DNA of 64,000 nucleotides from Deltaproteobacteria bacterium (GCA_020848745.1 JADLHM010000055.1:1-64000); one strand, 5' to 3'. Positions 23,420-35,112 are shown, counted from the stretch's first letter. A program made the numbers and translations. The notes: a model not told the origin generated them from the letters alone.

Positions 23420-23577
23420 GGGCGCGAGCGTCGCCGCCCGGCGGGGCGGGCGCAACGCTGCGAGTAGCGGGTACGCTCGCGGCGGAGGACGCGGTGCGCG
23501 TGGCCGGTCAGGTCGTCGACTTGCCGCCGGCGTCCGCGTCGTCGGGGGTGTCTTCGACGACGACGACGGTCATGCGG

Positions 23578-24465
23578 TCAGCCGAGCAGGTCGCGTTGCT
23601 CGCTCCAGGCGCCCTGGATTCGGTCGGCGAGCGCGTGCTCGTCCTCGGCGCCGAGGCCGAGGAGCGTGGTGCCGACGCTCGGGGGCGCCTCGCTTCCGGT
23701 GCCGCAGCCGATCCGGTACGCGAACGCGTCGGCGGCGTTCAGGAGCGTGGCGAGCTCGCGTGCCGCGCCCGCCTCGGTCGGCTCATGGTGCCAGCGGATC
23801 GCGTCGCAGAGTTCGAGCGCGAGGCCCCAGTCCTCGGCGAGGATCGCGCCCGCCTCCGCGTGGTCGAAGCCGTACCACTCGCGCTCGAGGTACGACCTCT
23901 CGCCCGTACCGTTCACGGCGAGGCTTTCGATCACCTCGGCTGCCGTCCCGTCGGCGAGGAGGAACGCGGCGCGCCCGACGTCGTGGAAGAGCCCCGGCAG
24001 GAACGCGCATCCGACCTCCACCCGCCGCGTCGTGCGCGCGAGCTCCTCGCACGCGACGGCGACCGCCAGCGAGTGGTTCCAGAGTTCCTCGGCTCCGGCC
24101 GTGGCGCCCTCGTACAGGCGCTTCGCGCACGCGGCGACCAGGATGTCGCAGGTCTTGCGGAGCCCGAGCGTGATCACCGCTTCCTGGAGCTTGCGCGCCG
24201 GGTTGCGGCGTCCGAGCGCGGCGGAGTTCGCGATCCGCAGCACACGGGCCGAGAGGCCGACGTCGGTCTGGATCACGCGGCAGAGATCGTCGATGTCGGC
24301 TTCGGGGTCGCGCGCCATACCGAGCGCGGCGCTCGCGGCGGCGGGCAGCGTCGGGAGCGCGCCGGTCTGCGACAGGCGGGCGAGGGTACTCCGGACCCGC
24401 GCCTGCAGATCCTCGTGCTGCAGCGGCGTCCAGGTACGCTGCTCGAATGCCTGCATGGATTCCAT
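23578..24465 (-). CDS. HDOD-domain signalling protein
   Basis: A 295-aa protein with an HDOD domain. RVLRIANSAALGRRNPARKLQEAV, shown here only as the helix following LPTLPAAA, and WNHSLAVAVACEELA and FLPGLFHDVG keep part of the HD-like pattern. HDOD proteins lack most metal ligands and act in regulation of motility, cyclic-di-GMP signalling or stress rather than as phosphodiesterases. Start at ATG 24465, preceded by GGAGGAG at good spacing; earlier in-frame starts lack such a site. It is a single gene, with a 192-bp gap upstream (24529-24720 shows no gene) where its promoter must lie. Confidence 0.8.
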   Translation of the reverse strand: MESMQAFEQRTWTPLQHEDLQARVRSTLARLSQTGALPTLPAAASAALGMARDPEADIDDLCRVIQTDVGLSARVLRIANSAALGRRNPARKLQEAVITLGLRKTCDILVAACAKRLYEGATAGAEELWNHSLAVAVACEELARTTRRVEVGCAFLPGLFHDVGRAAFLLADGTAAEVIESLAVNGTGERSYLEREWYGFDHAEAGAILAEDWGLALELCDAIRWHHEPTEAGAARELATLLNAADAFAYRIGCGTGSEAPPSVGTTLLGLGAEDEHALADRIQGAWSEQRDLLG

Positions 24466-24720
24466 CGGCTCGACTCCTCCGTTCATCGTGGCGCCGATCG
24501 CCGTCCCGCGGCCGCCGCGCTCCGTCATGCGAGATCGTCACGCATTTCTCCAAGCGGTCGCGAGCGCCGCGTCGTTGCTGGCGATGGAGGACCGCAAAGC
24601 AACGAATGTGCCTGGGCGCACAGGACGAAAACGCCGGAGAATGCACGGGATATGGCCGGGCACGAGCGCCGCCGCTCGGCGGATCGTCAGTTTTCTGCCG
24701 ACGCGCGCGGCGCGCAGGCG

Positions 24721-25152
24721 TCAGTCGGGTGTGGGGGCGCGGCGCGCGTGCTTGAGGCGCGCGCGCCGCTGCTTCCCCTCGAGCCGTCGTTCGACGGCGG
24801 CGGCCGAGGGCTTCGTCGGACGGCGCGCCCGCGGTCGGGCGACGGCGCCCGCGAGGAGCGCCGCGAGGCGCGCCAGCGCCGCCTCGCGGTTCCGGCCCTG
24901 ATCGCGTGTCGTGCCGTTGGTCACGATCAGCTCGCCGGCCTGTGTGAGCTTCGATCGCAGGCGCGCGAGCGCGCGCGTCCGCAGGTCGGTCGGGAAGGCG
25001 GTCGAGTGGGCGAGATCGAAGCGCACGACGGCCTTCGAGGCGACCTTGTTGACGTTCTGGCCCCCCGGTCCGCCGGCGCGAACGAAGGTGAGATCGAGCT
25101 CGACCGCCGGAATCGCGAGGCGGTCGTTCACGCGTAGATCGCCGCGCGCCAT
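24721..25152 (-). CDS. arfB: Alternative ribosome-rescue factor ArfB (GGQ peptidyl-tRNA hydrolase)
   Basis: A 143-aa protein with the class I release-factor GGQ catalytic motif in FVRAGGPGGQNVNKVASKA (about residues 23-41) and a strongly basic C-terminal tail (KQRRARLKHARRA). ArfB uses this tail to enter the empty mRNA channel of stalled ribosomes and hydrolyse the peptidyl-tRNA. Length and order are those of the family; it lacks the codon-reading domain of RF1/RF2. It follows the VWA gene by 16 bp, so co-transcription is likely. Confidence 0.9.
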   Translation of the reverse strand: MARGDLRVNDRLAIPAVELDLTFVRAGGPGGQNVNKVASKAVVRFDLAHSTAFPTDLRTRALARLRSKLTQAGELIVTNGTTRDQGRNREAALARLAALLAGAVARPRARRPTKPSAAAVERRLEGKQRRARLKHARRAPTPD

Positions 25153-25168
25153 CGCGTTTCCCGCGGAA

Positions 25169-26356
25169 TCAGACCCGCGCGCCGACGAGCGCCTGCACGG
25201 CGCTCGCCAGGCCGTCGACGCTCAGATGGAACATCGGGAAGAGGCGCCGCACGAGGCGCGTCGTGTAGGTGTGGTCCCAGAGCTTCTGCTCGTCGGGATT
25301 GATCCACACCGCGCGCTCGAAGTGGCCCGCGAGACGCTGCAGCCAGGTCATGCCGGGGGTCGGCGACGTGTTGTGCGGATTGATGCCGCCGTGGCCTTCG
25401 AGGAGCTCCGACGGGTGCATCGCCGCGTCGCCCACGATGAGGAGCTTCCAGCGCTCGTCGAGGCTGCGCAGGATGTCGCCGGTCGGAACGGCGTCGGCGC
25501 GGGTCAGGCGCGCCCGCGAGTACACGTAGTCGTAGACGCAGTTGTGGAAGTAGAACGGGCGGAACTCGCGGAGCCCGCGCTCGTCGTGCAACGCCGTCAG
25601 GAGCTGGCTCATCGGCTCGTAGTACGGGTCCATCGTGCCGCCGACGTCCATGAGCAGGAGCAGCCGCACGTCGTTCTTCTTCGGTGCCCGGAAGACCATC
25701 TCGATTTCGCCGGCGTTCTTGCAGGTCTCGTCGATGGTTTCGTCGAGGTCGAGCTCGGTCGCGAGGCCAGTGCGGGTGAGCTGGCGGAGGCGCTTGAGCG
25801 CGACCCGCATCTGGCGGATGTCGAGCGCGACGTCGGTCCGGTAGTCGCGGAACTTCCGGTCCTCGGCGACCTTCATCGCGGAGCGGCTGCGGCCGGGGCC
25901 GCCGACGCGGATGCCCGTCGGATGCTGCCCGCCGTGCCCATAGGGCGACTTGCCGCCGGTGCCGACCCATTTGCCGCCGCCGTCGTGGCGTTCGGTCTGC
26001 TCAGCGAGCGTCTCGAGGAAGCGCCGCATGAGCTCGTCCGAGGAAAGCCGCTCGAGCGCGGCGAGCTCCTCGGGCGAGAGATTCGGGAAGTTCTTCGGAT
26101 CGGCGAGCCAGTTCAGGAGCTCGTCGGTGACGCCGTCGAACCGGCCCTCGACGCCCTGGAAGACGCGTGCGAACACGCGGTCGTAGGCGTCGTAGAACGT
26201 CTCGCTCTTCACCAGGCAGGCCCGCGCCAGATGATAGAAGCGGAGCAGGCTCGACCCGTGCATGCCGCGCTTCATGGCTTCGAGGAGCGTCATCCATTCC
26301 TGGAGCGCGACCGGGATGCCTTCGTCGCGGAGGCCGTAGAAGAGGTCGAGGAACAT
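25169..26356 (-). CDS. CoxE-like von Willebrand factor A domain protein
   Basis: A 395-aa protein of the VWA/CoxE group. The N-terminal half is helical (MFLDLFYGLRDEGIPVALQE onward), a Gly-rich linker follows, and the VWA core has LLLMDVGGTMDPYYEPMSQ. The usual MIDAS DxSxS reads DVGGTMD here, which is common in this subgroup (DVGGSMD), and FYFHNCVYDYVY follows. Such proteins pair with MoxR ATPases as chaperone-like machines for cofactor insertion or complex assembly. The moxR gene is 20 bp upstream, supporting a working pair; the client is unknown. Confidence 0.85.
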   Translation of the reverse strand: MFLDLFYGLRDEGIPVALQEWMTLLEAMKRGMHGSSLLRFYHLARACLVKSETFYDAYDRVFARVFQGVEGRFDGVTDELLNWLADPKNFPNLSPEELAALERLSSDELMRRFLETLAEQTERHDGGGKWVGTGGKSPYGHGGQHPTGIRVGGPGRSRSAMKVAEDRKFRDYRTDVALDIRQMRVALKRLRQLTRTGLATELDLDETIDETCKNAGEIEMVFRAPKKNDVRLLLLMDVGGTMDPYYEPMSQLLTALHDERGLREFRPFYFHNCVYDYVYSRARLTRADAVPTGDILRSLDERWKLLIVGDAAMHPSELLEGHGGINPHNTSPTPGMTWLQRLAGHFERAVWINPDEQKLWDHTYTTRLVRRLFPMFHLSVDGLASAVQALVGARV

Positions 26357-26376
26357 GGCGGGCGGCGCGCGTCCTT

Positions 26377-27267
26377 CTATTGATTGTAGCGCGGCCCGAG
26401 CTCCTTCCAGCTGGTCGGATAGCGCCCGCTCTTCTGGTCGAATCGGGTCAGGGCCTCGGCGTCCTGCTCCTTCTTGAGGAGGGCGCCGACGAACGGGATG
26501 TGCGCTTCCAGCTGGTCGGGCGTGATGCCGGCGCGGAGCAGCGCGGAGATCCAGTCGATCAGCTCCGACGTCGACGGCTTCTTGCGGAGCTCGCTCTGCT
26601 CGCGCAGCCAGTAGAACTTGATCAGGACCTGATCGAGGAGCGTCGCGTCGAGGTTCGGATGGTGGACCGCGACGATCTGCTTCATGAGCGCCGCGTCGGG
26701 GAACTCGATGTAGTGGAAGATGCAGCGGCGCAGGAACGCGTCCGGCAGCTCCTTTTCGTTGTTCGAGGTGATGATGACGACCGGGCGCTCCTTGGCGGCG
26801 ATCTCGTCGCCGGTCTCGATCACCGTGAAGCGCATCTCGTCGAGCTCGCGGAGAAGGTCGTTCGGGAACTCGAGATCGGCCTTGTCGACCTCGTCGATGA
26901 GGAGCACGTGGCGCTTCGGCGCCGCGAACGCCTGGCCGAGCGGCCCGAGCTTGATGTAGCGCCGGATGTCGGAGACGTCGCCGCCTCCGAAGCGGCTGTC
27001 GTTCAAGCGCTGAACCGTGTCGTACACGTAGAGGCCGTCGGCCGCCTTGGAGGTCGACTTGATGTGCCAGGAGAGCATCGGCATCCCGAGCCCCTCCGAC
27101 ACGTGGCGCGCGAGGAGGGTCTTGCCGGTGCCGGGCTCGCCCTTGATGAGGAGCGGGCGCTCGAGGGCGACGGCGCAGTTGACGGCGTCGACGAGAGGGG
27201 CGGAGGCGATGTAGCCCGCGGTTCCGGAGAAGCGGTGAAAGTCGTCCTGCAGCGCTGCCATGGGCAA
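26377..27267 (-). CDS. MoxR-family AAA+ ATPase
   Basis: A 296-aa AAA+ ATPase with Walker A GEPGTGKTLLA (about residues 41-51), Walker B HVLLIDEVDKAD, sensor-like ITSNNEKELPDAFLRRC and the C-terminal lid domain. MoxR proteins work with VWA partners to mature or activate target complexes. It is the first gene of the moxR-VWA-arfB string on this strand. Start ATG 27267; the 76-bp gap behind it (27268-27343) holds its likely promoter region without a clear consensus. Confidence 0.9.
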   Translation of the reverse strand: MPMAALQDDFHRFSGTAGYIASAPLVDAVNCAVALERPLLIKGEPGTGKTLLARHVSEGLGMPMLSWHIKSTSKAADGLYVYDTVQRLNDSRFGGGDVSDIRRYIKLGPLGQAFAAPKRHVLLIDEVDKADLEFPNDLLRELDEMRFTVIETGDEIAAKERPVVIITSNNEKELPDAFLRRCIFHYIEFPDAALMKQIVAVHHPNLDATLLDQVLIKFYWLREQSELRKKPSTSELIDWISALLRAGITPDQLEAHIPFVGALLKKEQDAEALTRFDQKSGRYPTSWKELGPRYNQ

Positions 27268-27343
27268 AAATCCTCCGTCAGAGCGTCGAGTTGCGTGAGC
27301 GCGTTCGCTTAGCGGGTGCGCGCGGCGTCCGCAACCGAGGAGC

Positions 27344-27760
27344 TCAGGAAGGGGCGCGATCGCTTCGGAAGAGACCCGCCACCATCCGCAGGAGCCGGTA
27401 GGGGTCGGGCATCTCGCCGTCGGGCGTGAGCCGATCGACGATGGTCGGCATCAATCCCGCCAGCGCCTCCGGCAGCCGGCTCATGGCGATGCCCGCCCGC
27501 CGGGAGAGCTCGACGAGCTGCTCCGGGTCGAGGATCTTCGCGAGGTCCTCGGGCGTGATCCGACGGTTCGGGCCGGTCGAGACCCAGGACGCGATGACGT
27601 CGCCGAGACCCTGTTCCTGGAAGCGGCGTACCAGGGCGTCGAGGCCGCCGCGCTGCTGCAGCATCTCGAGGATGCCCGATGCGAGCTCCGGGTTGGTGTT
27701 CTCGGCGAAAGCCTGAGCCGCTTTCGCGACCTGCTTCGCGAACTCGTCGAAGAGACCCAT
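27344..27760 (-). CDS. YidB-like (DUF937) protein
   Basis: A 138-aa protein resembling the YidB/DUF937 family: MGLFDEFAKQ at the start, a region around GGLDALVRRFQEQGLGDVI, then SWVSTGPNRRITPEDLAKIL, which matches the family's SWVGTGxNxxIxPxxLxxxL core. The family is widespread and its function unknown; it is mostly helical and soluble. It lies upstream of moxR on the same strand and diverges from mscL across 134 bp. Confidence 0.75.
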   Translation of the reverse strand: MGLFDEFAKQVAKAAQAFAENTNPELASGILEMLQQRGGLDALVRRFQEQGLGDVIASWVSTGPNRRITPEDLAKILDPEQLVELSRRAGIAMSRLPEALAGLMPTIVDRLTPDGEMPDPYRLLRMVAGLFRSDRAPS

Positions 27761-27894
27761 CGTGCGCTCGTCGCCGTTCCATCGCTACCACGCGGGCGCC
27801 CGCTCGGCGAGGTCAACTTGACAGCCTCGGGAATGCCCGGCACACGCCGGGCGTGGAAGGCAGCACCACAGCATAGGAAGGGGGGGAGCAGCTC

Positions 27895-28329
27895 ATGTTG
27901 AAGGAGTTCAAGGAATTCGCTCTCAAGGGCAACGCCGTCGACCTCGCGATCGGCGTCATCATCGGTGGCGCGTTCGGCGGCATCGTGACCTCGCTCGTGA
28001 ACGACGTGATGATGCCGCCGATCGGGAAGCTGCTCGGCGGCGTCGACTTCACGAACTTCTTCGTGGTCCTCGGCGGCGGGGAGTTCCCGAGCCTGAAGGC
28101 GGCCAAGGACGCCGGTGCCGCGACGCTCAACTACGGGATTTTCCTGAACACGGTCATCAATTTCCTGATCGTCGCGATGGTGCTCTTCTTCGTCGTGCGC
28201 GGCATGAACGCGCTCAAGCGCGAGCAGCCCGCGCCGGCGGCTCAGCCGACCGAGAAGCCGTGCCCCCAGTGCGCCATGAACATCCCGCTCGCCGCCAAGC
28301 GATGCCCGCATTGTACGAGCCCGCTCTGA
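27895..28329 (+). CDS. mscL: Large-conductance mechanosensitive channel MscL with C-terminal zinc ribbon
   Basis: A 144-aa MscL. It has the N-terminal amphipathic helix and TM1 ([20 protein letters not shown]), a periplasmic loop, and TM2 ([20 protein letters not shown]). The usual short helical bundle after TM2 is replaced or extended by a CxxC-x-CxxC zinc ribbon, [18 protein letters not shown]. The channel opens under membrane tension to save cells from osmotic downshock; the ribbon may change gating or bind a partner. ATG 27895 follows a run of G with GGAG. In the divergent gap there is a TTGACA (27818) and a GCCCGG-CCGGGC dyad (27835-27852), but no clear -10. Confidence 0.92.
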   Translation: MLKEFKEFALKGNAVDLAIGVIIGGAFGGIVTSLVNDVMMPPIGKLLGGVDFTNFFVVLGGGEFPSLKAAKDAGAATLNYGIFLNTVINFLIVAMVLFFVVRGMNALKREQPAPAAQPTEKPCPQCAMNIPLAAKRCPHCTSPL

Positions 28330-28354
28330 TTCCCGCGGCGCCGGATCTCCCCCC

Positions 28355-28768
28355 GTGCTGACGGTCGGCCTGACGCGCGAGGCGACCATGGTGACGGCGC
28401 CGGCGGACTCGGCGACCGTGGTGTCGCCGCTCGTGCCCGACGTGTTCGCGAGCGCGCGCATGATCGCGTTCGCCGAAGCCATCTGCGCCGCCCTCATGGC
28501 GGAGCATGCGGGGCCGGGCGAGACGAGCGTCGGCGTCGGGTTCCAGTTCACGCACGAGGCCGCCACCCCGATCGGCATGAGGGTGCGTGTGCGGGTCCGG
28601 CTCGCGGAGCTGGACCGCCGCCGTTGCGTCTTCGAGGTCGAGGGCCACGACCAGGCCGATCGCATCACGGTCGGCCGCCACGAGCGCGTCGTCGTCGATC
28701 GCGAGAAGTTCATGGCGCGCGTGCGGGCGAAGGCCGCGGCGCACGGCGACGCGGGGACGGGAGGCTGA
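28355..28768 (+). CDS. FlK-like hotdog-fold thioesterase
   Basis: A 137-aa hotdog protein similar to fluoroacetyl-CoA thioesterase FlK and its relatives. MIAFAEAICAALM carries the helix glutamate, GETSVGVGFQFTHEAATPIGM the conserved His and following strand, and HERVVVDREKF the end. The FlK catalytic Thr is a Ser/Ala environment here (VFASARM), so specificity is likely for an ordinary acyl-CoA. GTG start at 28355 gives the typical LTVGLTREA opening; no strong ribosome site is seen. Confidence 0.75.
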   Translation: MLTVGLTREATMVTAPADSATVVSPLVPDVFASARMIAFAEAICAALMAEHAGPGETSVGVGFQFTHEAATPIGMRVRVRVRLAELDRRRCVFEVEGHDQADRITVGRHERVVVDREKFMARVRAKAAAHGDAGTGG

Positions 28769-28781
28769 GCGCGAGCTTCGC

Positions 28782-29684
28782 ATGGAGGAGCGCGACGACT
28801 GGAAGCTCGGCGACGACGGCGAGCCCGTGGCGTGCCCGCGCTGCGGCAAGCCGAATCGTGGCGGGCTGAGCTACTGCACGATCTGCGGGAGTCCGCTCGC
28901 CGGTGAGGATCTCGCGGCGGACCCGGAGACGTTCCGTACGCTCGGCGAGGCGATGGGTGGCCGCCGTCCGCGCCAGGCACGGCGCGCGCGCTCGCTCCGA
29001 GCCTGGACCATCGCGGCGGCAACGCTGCTCGTGACGGTCGTGGTGTTGACGTGGCTGCAGACGCGCGAGCAGCCGTTTCGTCTCGAAGACTGGACGGCTC
29101 CGGCCGCCATTCCGACCCCGGTCGCGACGCTGCCGCCCGCGCCGCCGACGATGGTCGCGACGCGCGTCGTTCGGCCGACGGCGGTTCCCGTACCGACGGG
29201 CACCGCCACCGCGGCCGCTCCCGAGCCGACCGCCGTTGCGACGCCGGTGCCGACGCCGCGCCGGACGGCGGTGAAGGGGCGTCGCGCCGTCGCGCCGCCC
29301 GCGCCGACGCGACGCGCGCCGGCGCGCGCCGAGCCGCCGCCCGTGCGCGAGGATCCCGGCGACGCGCGGCCGCGGCTCCAATCCGACACCGCGCCCGAGG
29401 ATCTCCGGCCGCGAGTCGAGGCCACCGAGAAGCCGAGCCTCGGATCGGATCTGCAGGAGGCGACCCGCGTCTATCGGCAGGCCGTCGAGGTGCACAACGC
29501 GCGCGTCGACGAGTACAACGCGCTCGTCGACGAGATCCAGCGTCGGAACGCCTGGGACGACAGCGAGGGGTCGGTCGAGCTGCGTCGCCGTCTCGATCGC
29601 GCCCGCGCCGCCGTCGAGAGCGCACGGGTGCAGGCGGAGATGCTGCGCGCCCGCATGGAGTCCGTGCGCGCCAAGTACCGCTGA
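28782..29684 (+). CDS. Zinc-ribbon single-pass membrane protein with Pro/Ala/Thr-rich linker
   Basis: A 300-aa protein not assigned to a named family. It has an N-terminal zinc ribbon (CPRCGKPNRGGLSYCTICG, about residues 19-37), one membrane helix (AWTIAAATLLVTVVVLTWL), a long low-complexity Pro/Thr/Ala region, and a C-terminal coiled coil (about 225-300, ARVDEYNALVDEIQRR onward). The layout suggests a cytoplasmic metal-binding domain and a periplasmic rod that spans or touches the wall. It follows the thioesterase by 13 bp. The neighbouring MscL also carries a zinc ribbon. Confidence 0.7.
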   Translation: MEERDDWKLGDDGEPVACPRCGKPNRGGLSYCTICGSPLAGEDLAADPETFRTLGEAMGGRRPRQARRARSLRAWTIAAATLLVTVVVLTWLQTREQPFRLEDWTAPAAIPTPVATLPPAPPTMVATRVVRPTAVPVPTGTATAAAPEPTAVATPVPTPRRTAVKGRRAVAPPAPTRRAPARAEPPPVREDPGDARPRLQSDTAPEDLRPRVEATEKPSLGSDLQEATRVYRQAVEVHNARVDEYNALVDEIQRRNAWDDSEGSVELRRRLDRARAAVESARVQAEMLRARMESVRAKYR

Positions 29685-29739
29685 CCCGCTACTCGGCGCC
29701 TTTCGGCCGCCGATCCGCTCTGCGACGGTGGCGGCCGCG

Positions 29740-30861
29740 ATGGGGCGCGGGAGCGACGAAGCCGGAGCCTGGATCGTGCTGCGATCGACGCCCGGGATCG
29801 GCGACGTGCGCGGCCGGGCGCTCGCGGCACGCTTCGCCGGCGCGCTCGGGGTGCTTGCCGCGACGGAGGCCGCGCTGGTCGCCGCGGGGTGCCCGGCCGA
29901 GGCGGCGCGCCGGATCCTCGGCTCCGCGGCGCGGCGGGACGCGCGCGCCGAGCTCGACCGCGTCGTCGCGGCCGGGGCCCGCCTCGTCGCGTTCGACGAT
30001 CCCGAGTATCCCGCGCCGCTCCGCCAGGTCCACGATGCGCCCCTGCATCTCGTCGCCAAGGGCAGCCCGCTCGACGCGAGCCCGGCGGTGGCGATCGTCG
30101 GCGCCCGGCGGGCGACGAGCTACGGACGCGAGACGGCCCACCGGCTGGCGTCCGGCCTCGCCGATGCCGGCGTGACCGTCGTGAGCGGGCTCGCGCGGGG
30201 GATCGACGGGGCCGCGCACGAGGGCGCGCTCGCGGCGCGTGGGCGGACGGTCGCGGTGCTCGGCTCGGGGATCGACGTCGTGTATCCGCGCGAGCACGCC
30301 GAGCTCGCGACGCGCATCGTGGCGACCGGGACCCTGCTGAGCGAGCGACCCGTCGGCAGCATGCCCCTTCCGGCCCACTTCCCGGCGCGGAACCGCATCC
30401 TCGCCGGCATGACCCAGGGCACGATCGTGATCGAAGCGGCGGAGCGCAGCGGCTCGCTCATCACGGCGCGGCTCGCCAACGAGCAGGGCCGGGAGGTCTT
30501 CGCCGTACCGGGGCGCGTCGACTCGCCGCTCTCATCCGGCGCCCATCTATTGATCCGCGAGGGGGCGACGCTCGCCCGCGACCTCGACGACGTCCTCGCG
30601 GAGATCGCGCCGGCGCTCCGTGGTCGCGCCGGCGGTGTCGCGTCCGGGCCCGGCGGCTCCGGTGGTGATGAGCACGGGCTGGTCGAGCACCTCGCAAGCG
30701 GTCCCCTCTCGGCCGACGATCTGGCGCGCGCGAGCGGTCGGAGCCCGCAAGAAATCATTGCAATACTGCTCGATCTCGAGCTTCGGAGGGTCGTCCGGAG
30801 GGCTTCCGGAGGACAATTCCATCTGACGGGCAGATTTGCCGGGGGGGGTGGTTTACAGTAA
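29740..30861 (+). CDS. dprA: DNA-processing protein DprA
   Basis: A 373-aa DprA/Smf protein: an N-terminal SAM-like helical domain, the Rossmann-like core with AIVGARRATSYGRETAHRLA, SGLARGIDGAAHEGAL and VLGSGIDVVYPREH, and a C-terminal winged helix (SADDLARASGRSPQEIIAIL). It loads RecA onto incoming single-stranded DNA in natural transformation. topA follows at once, the common dprA-topA order. ATG 29740 is preferred over a GTG four codons earlier. Confidence 0.9.
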   Translation: MGRGSDEAGAWIVLRSTPGIGDVRGRALAARFAGALGVLAATEAALVAAGCPAEAARRILGSAARRDARAELDRVVAAGARLVAFDDPEYPAPLRQVHDAPLHLVAKGSPLDASPAVAIVGARRATSYGRETAHRLASGLADAGVTVVSGLARGIDGAAHEGALAARGRTVAVLGSGIDVVYPREHAELATRIVATGTLLSERPVGSMPLPAHFPARNRILAGMTQGTIVIEAAERSGSLITARLANEQGREVFAVPGRVDSPLSSGAHLLIREGATLARDLDDVLAEIAPALRGRAGGVASGPGGSGGDEHGLVEHLASGPLSADDLARASGRSPQEIIAILLDLELRRVVRRASGGQFHLTGRFAGGGGLQ

Positions 30862-30881
30862 TGGGGTCGATCCCAGGAGCC

Positions 30882-33209
<2,328 letters not shown>

Positions 33210-33459
33210 CCTCGTCGCGCGCCGGTCGGTTCCGGAGGGCATGGGGAGCTCGTCTCGTCGCTCGGCGGGAACTCCCAGCGCGTAGAGCCCGCCGTGCCAC
33301 GCGCGTGTTGCGCACGACGCGAGCTGAGCTCGCTCCTCAACGACTCCCCACGCCCCGCGGCGCCGCCGCCGCGCGAAGAGCTCCTGCGCGAAGCCGACGC
33401 GCCGACCTCACCGCGGTCGTCTCTGTGTCGTCTTCGGGCGTTTTCTCGCGGCGCTGCGC

Positions 33460-33597
33460 GCCGCGTGGGTGGGGAGTCGGTGACGAGCGAGACAGCTCGC
33501 TTGACCGAAGGACAGATGAGGCAGCGGCGGGTCGTAGGCGCCGGAGGGTAGGAGCCCGAGCGAGGAGGCGAGCTCCCCACCCACGCGGCCCTCCGGC
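33460..33597. other. Highly structured noncoding element between topA and trmFO (candidate structured RNA)
   Basis: Within the 448-bp gap 33210-33657 there is no supported gene, but strong structure. A 17-bp perfect inverted repeat pairs 33460-33476 with 33573-33589. Just inside, 33477-33508 folds into a hairpin (TCGGT/ACCGA, then GCGA/TCGC). GCCGGAGGG (33540-33548) in the loop can pair with CCCTCCGGC (33589-33597) outside the stem, the topology of a pseudoknot. A further partial inverted copy of the stem sequence lies at about 33338-33361. It could be a small RNA, a trmFO leader or a relic of a MITE-like repeat. Confidence 0.45.
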
Positions 33598-33657
33598 CTC
33601 GCACAGGACTGCGCCCGACTGGCGCTCCGGGGCGATGCCCAGTACAGAGGACGGCTC

Positions 33658-35025
33658 ATGTCGGATCGCGTCACGGTCGTCGGCGGTGGGCTCGCGGGAT
33701 CGGAGGCCGCGTGGCAGCTCGCGGAGCTCGGCATCGGCGTCGACCTCTACGAGATGCGTCCGGTGCGCGGCACGGAGGCGCACACCACGGAGCACCTCGC
33801 CGAGCTCGTCTGTTCGAACTCGTTCCGGAACGCCTCGCTCGAGACGGCGGTCGGCTGCTTGAAGGAGGAGATGCGGCGGCTCGGCTCGCTCGTCCTCGCG
33901 GTCGCCGACCGTACGAGCGTGCCGGCGGGAGCGTGCCTGGCGGTCGATCGCGCGCTCTTCGCCGAGGGGGTCACGCGCGCCGTCACCGAGCATCCGAACG
34001 TCCGACTGCACCGCTGCGAGCTCCAGGCGATCCCGGACGGCGTCACGATTCTGGCGACCGGCCCGCTGACCTCGCCCGGGCTGTCGTCGGCGCTCGAGCG
34101 CCTCTTCGGGGAAGCGCACCTCTACTTCTACGACGCCATCGCGCCGATCGTGACGAGCGACTCGATCGACATGGGGATCGCCTACAAAGCCTCGCGCTAC
34201 GGGAAGGGCGGAGACGACTACGTCAACTGTCCGATGACGCGCGACGAGTACTATGCCTTCGTCGATGCCGTGCTCGCCGCCGAGAAGGTGCCGGCGAAGC
34301 AATTCGAGCGCACGGTGTATTTCGAGGGCTGTATGCCGATCGAAGAGATGGCGCGCCGCGGCCGCGACACGCTCGCCTTCGGTCCGATGCGTCCGGTCGG
34401 CCTGATCGATCCGCAGACGGGGACACGGCCTTTCGCCGTCGTGCAGCTCCGGCAGGACGACGCCGCGGCGCGGCTCTTCAACATGGTGGGCTTCCAGACC
34501 AAGATGACCTATCCCGAACAGCGGCGCGTCTTCCGCATGATCCCCGGGCTCGCGGCGGCCGAGTTCGTCCGGCTCGGCAGTCTCCACCGCAACACCTTCG
34601 TCGACTCGCCGAACGTGCTGATGCCGACGCTGCGGCTTCGCGCGGCGCGCACGACCTTTCTCGCGGGCCAGATCATCGGCGTCGAGGGCTACGTCGAGTC
34701 GGCGGCCGCGGGGTTGCTGGCCGGCATCAACGCGGCGCGGCTCCTCGCCGGGGCGCCGCTCGTGTCGCCGCCCGCGACCACCGCCCTCGGCTCACTCCTC
34801 GCGTACGTCACGCAGCGGGGTCGCCGCGACTTCCAGCCGATGAACGCGAACTACGGGCTCTTCCCACCGCTCGCGGGCCGCGTACGTGGACGCGAGAAGA
34901 AGCTCAAGCTCGCGGCGCGCGCGCTCGCCGACTTCGATCGGTGGTCGATCGCCGAAGGGCTCGCGCCGGCGGCGCGCGTGCGGCCGGCGCCTGAGCCGGT
35001 GGACGCGCTCCCCGCGTCGTCCTGA
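33658..35025 (+). CDS. trmFO: Folate-dependent tRNA (m5U54) methyltransferase TrmFO
   Basis: A 455-aa FAD- and methylene-tetrahydrofolate-dependent enzyme that methylates U54 in the T-loop of tRNA. It begins with the dinucleotide-binding motif [19 protein letters not shown], and has the family signatures [40 protein letters not shown] and [10 protein letters not shown]. The length matches the family. The dprA-topA-trmFO order is conserved in many bacteria. Starts at ATG 33658, downstream of the structured gap. Confidence 0.95.
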   Translation: MSDRVTVVGGGLAGSEAAWQLAELGIGVDLYEMRPVRGTEAHTTEHLAELVCSNSFRNASLETAVGCLKEEMRRLGSLVLAVADRTSVPAGACLAVDRALFAEGVTRAVTEHPNVRLHRCELQAIPDGVTILATGPLTSPGLSSALERLFGEAHLYFYDAIAPIVTSDSIDMGIAYKASRYGKGGDDYVNCPMTRDEYYAFVDAVLAAEKVPAKQFERTVYFEGCMPIEEMARRGRDTLAFGPMRPVGLIDPQTGTRPFAVVQLRQDDAAARLFNMVGFQTKMTYPEQRRVFRMIPGLAAAEFVRLGSLHRNTFVDSPNVLMPTLRLRAARTTFLAGQIIGVEGYVESAAAGLLAGINAARLLAGAPLVSPPATTALGSLLAYVTQRGRRDFQPMNANYGLFPPLAGRVRGREKKLKLAARALADFDRWSIAEGLAPAARVRPAPEPVDALPASS

Positions 35026-35112
35026 GCCCGCGCGCCTCGCGCCGATCGACGCGGTGGGCGCTCTCGCGACGTGGACCCGGTAGGCAATGCGAGCTAGGGT
35101 CGCCGCGCTCGC

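Noticed and set aside
23508-23573. A 21-codon ATG frame (MTVVVVEDTPDD...) just after the HDOD gene
   Set aside because: Too short, no ribosome site and repetitive GTC codons; coding cannot be supported.
27818-27852. TTGACA and a GCCCGG-CCGGGC dyad upstream of mscL
   Set aside because: No acceptable -10 at the right distance; kept only as a note in the mscL entry.
33294-33551. Open frame in the topA-trmFO gap
   Set aside because: Composition is Ser/Arg-rich without motifs and it overlaps the inverted repeats; structured noncoding DNA explains the region better.
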